Assembly: GCA_933228675.1 (NCBI GenBank)
Contig: OW121741.1
Coordinates: 24,523,224-24,587,223 of the forward strand
Length of the DNA stretch: 64,000 nt
Source: Stomorhina lunata
Lineage: Eukaryota; Arthropoda; Insecta; Diptera; Rhiniidae
Reading direction: 5' to 3'
Shown: positions 59,060 through 64,000 of the stretch, piece by piece
Layout of the letters: every line of letters starts with the position of its first letter
How positions within the stretch are numbered: the first letter of the stretch is position 1
Notes under the pieces: generated by a model
Database searches by the model: none
Seen by the model: the letters and a program-made list of their open reading frames with translations, nothing else
What the model was told of the DNA's origin: nothing
Translations under genes and position numbers: made by a program

Positions 59060-60093
59060 TAGATGGGCGCCAAAGAGATAAATTACTAAACTTGGCAATA
59101 ACTTGATTGTTCTCATAGCAGCCAGTAGATTAAAATTAGACATAATACACGTCTAATCGAAAAGTTTAAGGTCTGATCGAAAGGTTATAGATCTGATCGA
59201 ATAGTTCCATTTCTTTTCGTAAGGTTTACTTTCAACTTTAACCTATTTGATTTAAAGAAAATTATAATAGATACATCACTTTCACTCTAGACAGTCAGTT
59301 TAATATTCTTTAAAAATTTCTTCGAAAATTTCTATTATAATTTATTTCCCTTATATTATCTCTGTGGCTTGGGCCAATGGGCCAATGTCAAAAAAACTAG
59401 TTTTGAGAAAATTTGATTTAAAGTTTATATTTTCCATATAAATTCATATTAACATTGCCCAGAAAAACCCTTTTAAATCTGTTCTGAGTTAAATCAGAGA
59501 TTAGCTGTTGGAGCCAAATAAAAGAGGATAAAGAAGGGAATCTAATAAAATTATCAACTCAAAACAACAGAAAATTGACATTGGTCCTTTTAGCACCAAG
59601 CCACAGATCTGATTCTTTAACTTTAAGCAATAATATTCTACTTTAGCCGTTATCCCTCTAAGAAATAAGGAACAAAACGTCATCTAAAACAAAGTTCAAA
59701 CATAAATAACAAGTTGCAGAAAAAAAATTTCAAATAAATTATTTCAAAATTAAAACCGGCAGAGGCTGGCTGGACACCATCATCATCTTCATCATCAGCA
59801 GACCCAACTCCCAACCAGTTCACAGCCATAACAGAAGAGCAAAACTGTCAGCCATTAACCATGTCATGTTATTACATTTTACTTGGACACTACATACAAA
59901 ACAAAAAAAAAAAACAGCCAGAGCCCAGTCAAGCCAAAGAAGCACCAGGATCAAGTAAATAGAAAGAAGCCATCAACTATACTCTCTTAGATACAAAGCC
60001 AAAGTCGTCGAAGGAGATGAAGATGAAAAGCGAAGCCATGAAAATGTGCAAGCATGCCAAAAACAAATGACGTGAATGTGGTTGTTAAGAGAT
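59060..60093. other. Non-coding, probably host sequence
   Basis: It includes a complex, less AT-rich part near 59750-60060 (ATCATCATCTTCATCATCAG and similar). No exon or RNA identified. Confidence 0.5.
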
Positions 60094-60828
60094 TGGAGTA
60101 ACAAAATGCCATAGATTTTCCAAATGGTAATAATGTTGGCTGCTGCCAACAGCTTGGGGATGGAAGAAATGAATGTGTTGTAGTTGTAGCAGAAGATGGA
60201 ACAGAAACAGACGATTCAGCAATAGCAGCAACACAACATAAATCTTCAGAAATGGAAAAAATAAAAAATGAAGTTTTAGCGAAAAGAAGAAAAAAGTTTA
60301 GAGCGTACTCAACAAAACGTGAGCTTTTGCACAGTGGGTTGAAATCTAATAGCAAAATAATCTATAATATAAAGTTATTGCACTTTCATACATTGATTTG
60401 CCGTATGGTCGTTTTGAAAAGTCCCTTGAAAGAGAAAGTATACCGATTTTACTCCAATTTTGGAGTAACAAAATGCCATAGATTTTCCAAATGGTAATAA
60501 TGTTGGCTGCTGCCAACAGCTTGGGGATGGAAGAAATGAATGTGTTGTAGTTGTAGCAGAAGATGGAACAGAAACAGACGATTCAGCAATAGCAGCAACA
60601 CAACATAAATCTTCAGAAATGGGAAAAATAAAAAATGAAGTTTTAGCGTAAAGAAAGGAAAAAGTATAGAGCGGATTCAACAAAACGTGAGCTTTTGCAC
60701 AGTGGTTTAAAATCTAATAGCAAAATAATCTATAATATAAAGTTATTGCACTTTCATACATTGATTTGCCGTATGGTCGTTTTGAAAAGTCCCTTGAAAG
60801 AGAAAGTATACCGATTTTACTCCAATTT
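60094..60828. repeat. 367-bp direct tandem duplication
   Basis: 60094-60460 and 60461-60828 are near-identical, starting at GGAGTAACAAAATGCC and ending GATTTTACTCCAATTT. Only a few substitutions and one or two single-base indels separate them (such as GAAAAGAAG versus GTAAAGAAAGG), implying a young duplication. Open frames appear in both units on both strands but differ by frame-breaking changes, arguing against coding. Confidence 0.9.
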
Positions 60829-61130
60829 AGAAACAAGTAATGAAAACGATTATACAATAAGAGAAAGCTAAGGCACACACACGTGCTCATTAAATTTATG
60901 TTTGTTTGTGCGTTTATGTCTTTTCCATTGTTCTTCATCCACTTTAAGTTCCCTTTTGGCAGAAATGAAATATATGGAATGCATTATCGTTATATTATAG
61001 AGTCTTAGGTTATACTATACTTCAATTTAGAATTCCACCAACAGCCAAATGTCGACCACAAAACCTAAGGATCTTTTAGAGCATGCATGAGAATCACAGG
61101 CTGTCCTTTTTGCGTACAATATAATCTTCA
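60829..61130. other. Non-coding stretch
   Basis: No feature recognised. Confidence 0.5.
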
Positions 61131-61149
61131 ACTGACCCATAATAATCTT

Positions 61150-61330
61150 CAACTGACCCATCTACTGAAGGTCAACGTTCATAGACAACTATATGGTTTG
61201 GCTAAGTCGGCTCTAGAAGAGTTCAGCGATCGGTTCTTCTGTAGCGATGAAACCCACATCTAGATAAAAGGGTACGTTAACTAATGAACGAATAGGTATG
61301 ATACCAATCCACATGAGATCCAGTAATATC
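61150..61330 (+). pseudogene. mariner transposase fragment, left part
   Basis: The translation VNVHRQLYGLAKSALEEFSD followed by RFFCSDETHI, a stop, and IKGYVN resembles the region around the first catalytic Asp (FSDEAHF..GYVN) of insect mariners. The matching right part occurs at 62815-63065 beyond a LINE relic. Confidence 0.45.
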
Positions 61331-61569
61331 CAAAACTTTAAATGATTACCTGTATAGGTGGACCAATGAGGAAGTAGAGGATATATTCCACTTTTCTTAC
61401 CAATCGTTTTAAATTCGTTGATTCTTACTTCTTCTTTTAAAATCTAAAAGACTTAAGGAGTATTTATCCTAGGAAGATGGTAAAATAATCAAGCTATCGA
61501 AACTATATGAGAATCAACCAACTCAGTGAAGTGACTTGAGCCAATGTTGTACCTAATTTGAGCTAGCAG

Positions 61570-62800
61570 CTGGAAATGCTTTTTGGAGTAAAGCAGCGTA
61601 ATTGGAGTCTCTGTTGAGACTGCACTTCACTCACTAGTAAGTCATATTGACAAATCTCTTGAGTTCGGCGAATTCACACTTACCGCCTTCCTAGATATAG
61701 AGGGCGCCTTTAACAATATAACACCAGGGTAGATTTTGTCGGCAATGGAGGACTTAGGGGTCGATAAATCCATTAACTCGTTTGTAGATAAGCTTCATAC
61801 CTACAGAGTCATTAGCTCAACCATGGGCACTGCTACAATCTCTAAGGTAGCATGTCGAGGTACTCCACAAGGAGGTGTACTGTCACCTTTTCTGTGGAAC
61901 CTTGCCATTAATAAACTACTCACTGAATTAGATTCTCTGAGATTCAACACCATCGCATACGCAGACGATGTCGCTATAGCAATGTCAGGGAAATTTCTTA
62001 ACACACTGTCACAACGTCTTGAAACAGCTCTTAACATGCTCTACCGTTGGAGTGTCTCCAACGGCCAGGGAATCAATTCCACTAAAACAAAACTTGTACT
62101 TTTCTAGCATAAATACAAAATACCCAACTTTACTTTATGCTCACTGACCATGCTAAATAGCTGGGGGTCATTCTGGACTCAAAACTGTCCTGAAGCCATA
62201 ATACCCAATTTAGGGTGTACAAAGCATCTATTGCACTTTACTCATGTAGAGGGGCCATTGGCAAAACCTGGGGTCTAAATCCTATGAACACTGCCTGGCT
62301 CTTCGACCCTGGCACAAAAACATACCTGGTAACTCCATCGCGGACAAACTTACTAAATCCGGTGCTCTTCTGAGTCAGGATAACATTGAACAATTTGTGG
62401 GCTTACTGCTTTCTGCTTAGGCAATTTCATTTCGCGTCAGCGCAAAGCAAGTGGTCACTGGAAACCACTTGTTCCATATCCAGGCAAACATGACCCACTT
62501 CCATGACTACTGTCGTAGAGAAGATTAGGTGACGGTAACTCGTCTTCTCTGCCGCTGCCAGCCCTTTCAATTTCAACGGCTCCCTATCTGGGGGCACCTT
62601 TTCTTCATGATTTATCTGATCTAGTGAGTATTGACATTCGTAAAGACTCATTTATCAGGGCTTCAGGATGACTTGATAAGCCTCTCACTGATAGCCTGGA
62701 ATAACTATCTTTGCTCTCCCTTGCAGGTGCCATAAAGGGACCGCTTTTAGGACCCAAGTGACGCTGACTTAACATCGGCTGCCTGCCTAACCTAACCTTA
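61570..62800 (+). pseudogene. RNase H-bearing LINE relic (I/R1/LOA-type), broken
   Basis: Reverse-transcriptase motifs appear in order: FLDIEGAFNN (catalytic Asp) near 61690, a TAG, then the open block 61736-62107 with GTPQGGVLSPFLWNLAINKL and AYADDVAIA (catalytic Asp pair). After stops come YKIPNFT and KASIALYSCRGAIGKTWGLN. A frame-changing deletion then brings in an RNase H piece, WHKNIPGNSIADKLTKSGA (about 62305-62375), and a C-terminal end YLGAPFLHDLSDLVSIDIRK (about 62586-62645). The 3' end is near CCTAACCTAACCTTA. The GTPQGGVLSP motif and RNase H set it apart from jockey. No endonuclease or ORF1 remains: 5' truncated and dead. Confidence 0.8.
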
Positions 62801-62814
62801 CATAATTGGGGACG

Positions 62815-63065
62815 CACTATGGATTAACACATATGGTCGGCCATCGCAATGCGTCGGTACATTTCAGTGAGAACGACATTGGATTACTAACTTCTTTGGA
62901 TTCCCTTTGAATGATTTGGGCTGTCAATATTGCGTAAAATATAGTATTGCTGCACTGGATATTTTGCACGATGGCATGGTCAACGTTCGTGAAAGTGATG
63001 CAAACTGGTCTCCGAGATTGTGTGATTTGATCTCATCGAACTTATCTTTACGGTTTTTTTAAGTC
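62815..63065 (+). pseudogene. mariner transposase fragment, right part
   Basis: ITNFFGFPLNDLG (compare MITNFLWPELEDMD in mariner copy 1) and, in the same region, DANWSPRLCDLIS (compare DVNWPPRSCDLIP, third catalytic Asp). Frameshifted and truncated after that. Probably the continuation of 61150-61330. Confidence 0.5.
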
Positions 63066-63289
63066 ACAGTTGAACGTTACCTTACACATATTCTACATAA
63101 ATTCTAAATTCTTCTTCTTCTGTTCTGCTTTCTTTTTGTGAAGGCCTTATTATTTTCTTTTTGCCAACTGCCTACTTTGTTCTTTATAAACATAATTCTC
63201 ATTTAGTCAATATCTGCCCCAGCATAAGTATAATAGTTTTCAACACTGAAGGGGGCAGAACCTTGATTTCATCCTTTTTGTTGGCACTT

Positions 63290-63980
63290 TATTTAGCTGA
63301 TCCGATTGTTATTTATTTAATAATATCATAGTTTGCCGATCAGAAGTTTTATCTTACCCAATAACTATTGAGCCAAAGTATTTATCTTGTTAGATTGTTT
63401 CGACCGAGATCCAATGTATTTATCTAGTCCGATTGTAAGCCGAAGTTAATAGACCAAGAACCGAAGTATTTATCTTGTCAGATTGAGTGCCGTAGTTAGC
63501 CAATTACCAGTCAAAGATTTAATTTTCATTAAAGGTTATCATTTTCATTATAGTTCATCGAGAGCCGAAGTATGTATCTTATCGGTTTTTAAACCTGTAG
63601 TAGATGAGCATCACTATTTGATAATACTCCCTAGTTAGCTGACCGAGAGCAGCAACATTTATATTGGATTGCAAGCGTTGGATTGTAAGCTTATAGCTAA
63701 GCATTCGGATCATTATATCATAATATCACATACCTAGTCGAGAGTCTCAACTCGAGACCTTGTAGTTAACCGACTGTGAGATATTAGTAAACCAATTCAA
63801 CTTAACATTCCGAAATACCCTATATTAAGGCATTAAAAAATCTTTTTATTTAAACTGAGCCGAAGTTTCAAAAGAACTCGGTAAAAATTACCATTGGGTA
63901 GCGCGAATCTTAAGATCGAAACTCATATTGTTAAAGCTAAGAGATATCTTATCAGATTTATCGTTAGCCCAACTCAGCAT
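63290..63980 (+). repeat. Decayed tandem repeat, GCCGAAGTATTTATCTTGTC motif
   Basis: The phrase recurs imperfectly near 63375, 63410, 63460 and 63560 and in weaker form around 63650 and 63860, at irregular spacings of roughly 40-100 bp. Neighbouring words include AGATTG, GTAGTTAGC and GACCGAGA. No gene. It runs to the window edge and may continue. Confidence 0.55.
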
Positions 63981-64000
63981 ACACTTTTTCCCAACGTCTC

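Noticed and set aside
59987..60683. 122- and 102-codon minus-strand frames with similar ends
   Set aside because: Similarity is due to the 367-bp tandem duplication; frames diverge through indels and have no recognisable domain.
62785..62800. Telomere-like CCTAACCTAACC
   Set aside because: Only two or three units at the 3' end of a LINE relic, and flies lack TTAGG telomeres.

Overview
The window reads as repeat-dense, AT-rich nuclear DNA from a higher fly (Brachycera, probably a calyptrate). The evidence is the mobile-element mix: a jockey-clade LINE with a Drosophila-type Inr/DPE internal promoter, several mariner relatives, a PIF/Harbinger relic, a Transib, and mini-me/DINE-like repeats carrying (TA)n and (GTCY)n tracts. 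The species cannot be fixed from sequence alone. I found no convincing host gene: every long reading frame belongs to a mobile element or a tandem array, so this looks like a gene desert or a very large intron. Bases 1-196 are an assembly gap.

Layout. 0.2-5.5 kb: non-coding DNA, a 1.1 kb foldback element rich in GCTAC motifs, and the first copy of dispersed repeat A. 5.5-7 kb: a dead Harbinger. 8-9.2 kb: a dead mariner. 11.4-14.2 kb: two head-to-tail copies of repeat C, which has internal ~130 bp subunits and a terminal hairpin, then (AAT)n. 15-19.3 kb: a nearly intact jockey LINE bounded by target duplications. 20.3-26.3 kb: two very large arrays of the same 11-bp unit in inverted orientation, 1.5 kb apart. 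28-31.2 kb: a short-TIR element with TTA duplications and a second dead mariner. 32.1-39.1 kb: repeat C interrupted by a 5.5 kb Transib. 40.9-46.2 kb: an inverted repeat C copy, a foldback element lying inside a repeat A copy, and a 460-bp GACA microsatellite. 47.9-50.3 kb: a 30-bp AT-rich palindromic array. 51-56 kb: repeats B and A, and a third dead mariner with a repeat B copy inside it. 57.3-59.1 kb: a second foldback element of the same terminal type. 60.1-60.8 kb: a 367-bp tandem duplication. 61.1-63.1 kb: a fourth mariner apparently split by an RNase H-bearing LINE relic. The last 0.7 kb is a decayed tandem repeat.

The main discovery is the Transib at 32700-38230. It encodes one uninterrupted 678-residue transposase of the family from which RAG1 evolved, has ends starting with the RSS heptamer CACAGTG, is bounded by a perfect 5-bp target duplication TGGCG, and carries near-identical terminal inverted repeats of about 1.4 kb, far longer than I expect for the family. 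It looks young and possibly still mobile. Next in interest are two foldback elements sharing a CACTGCACAACA-like terminus with TAA duplications, the 12-bp to 11-bp minisatellite transition with expansion on both strands, and the visible birth of a microsatellite inside repeat A.
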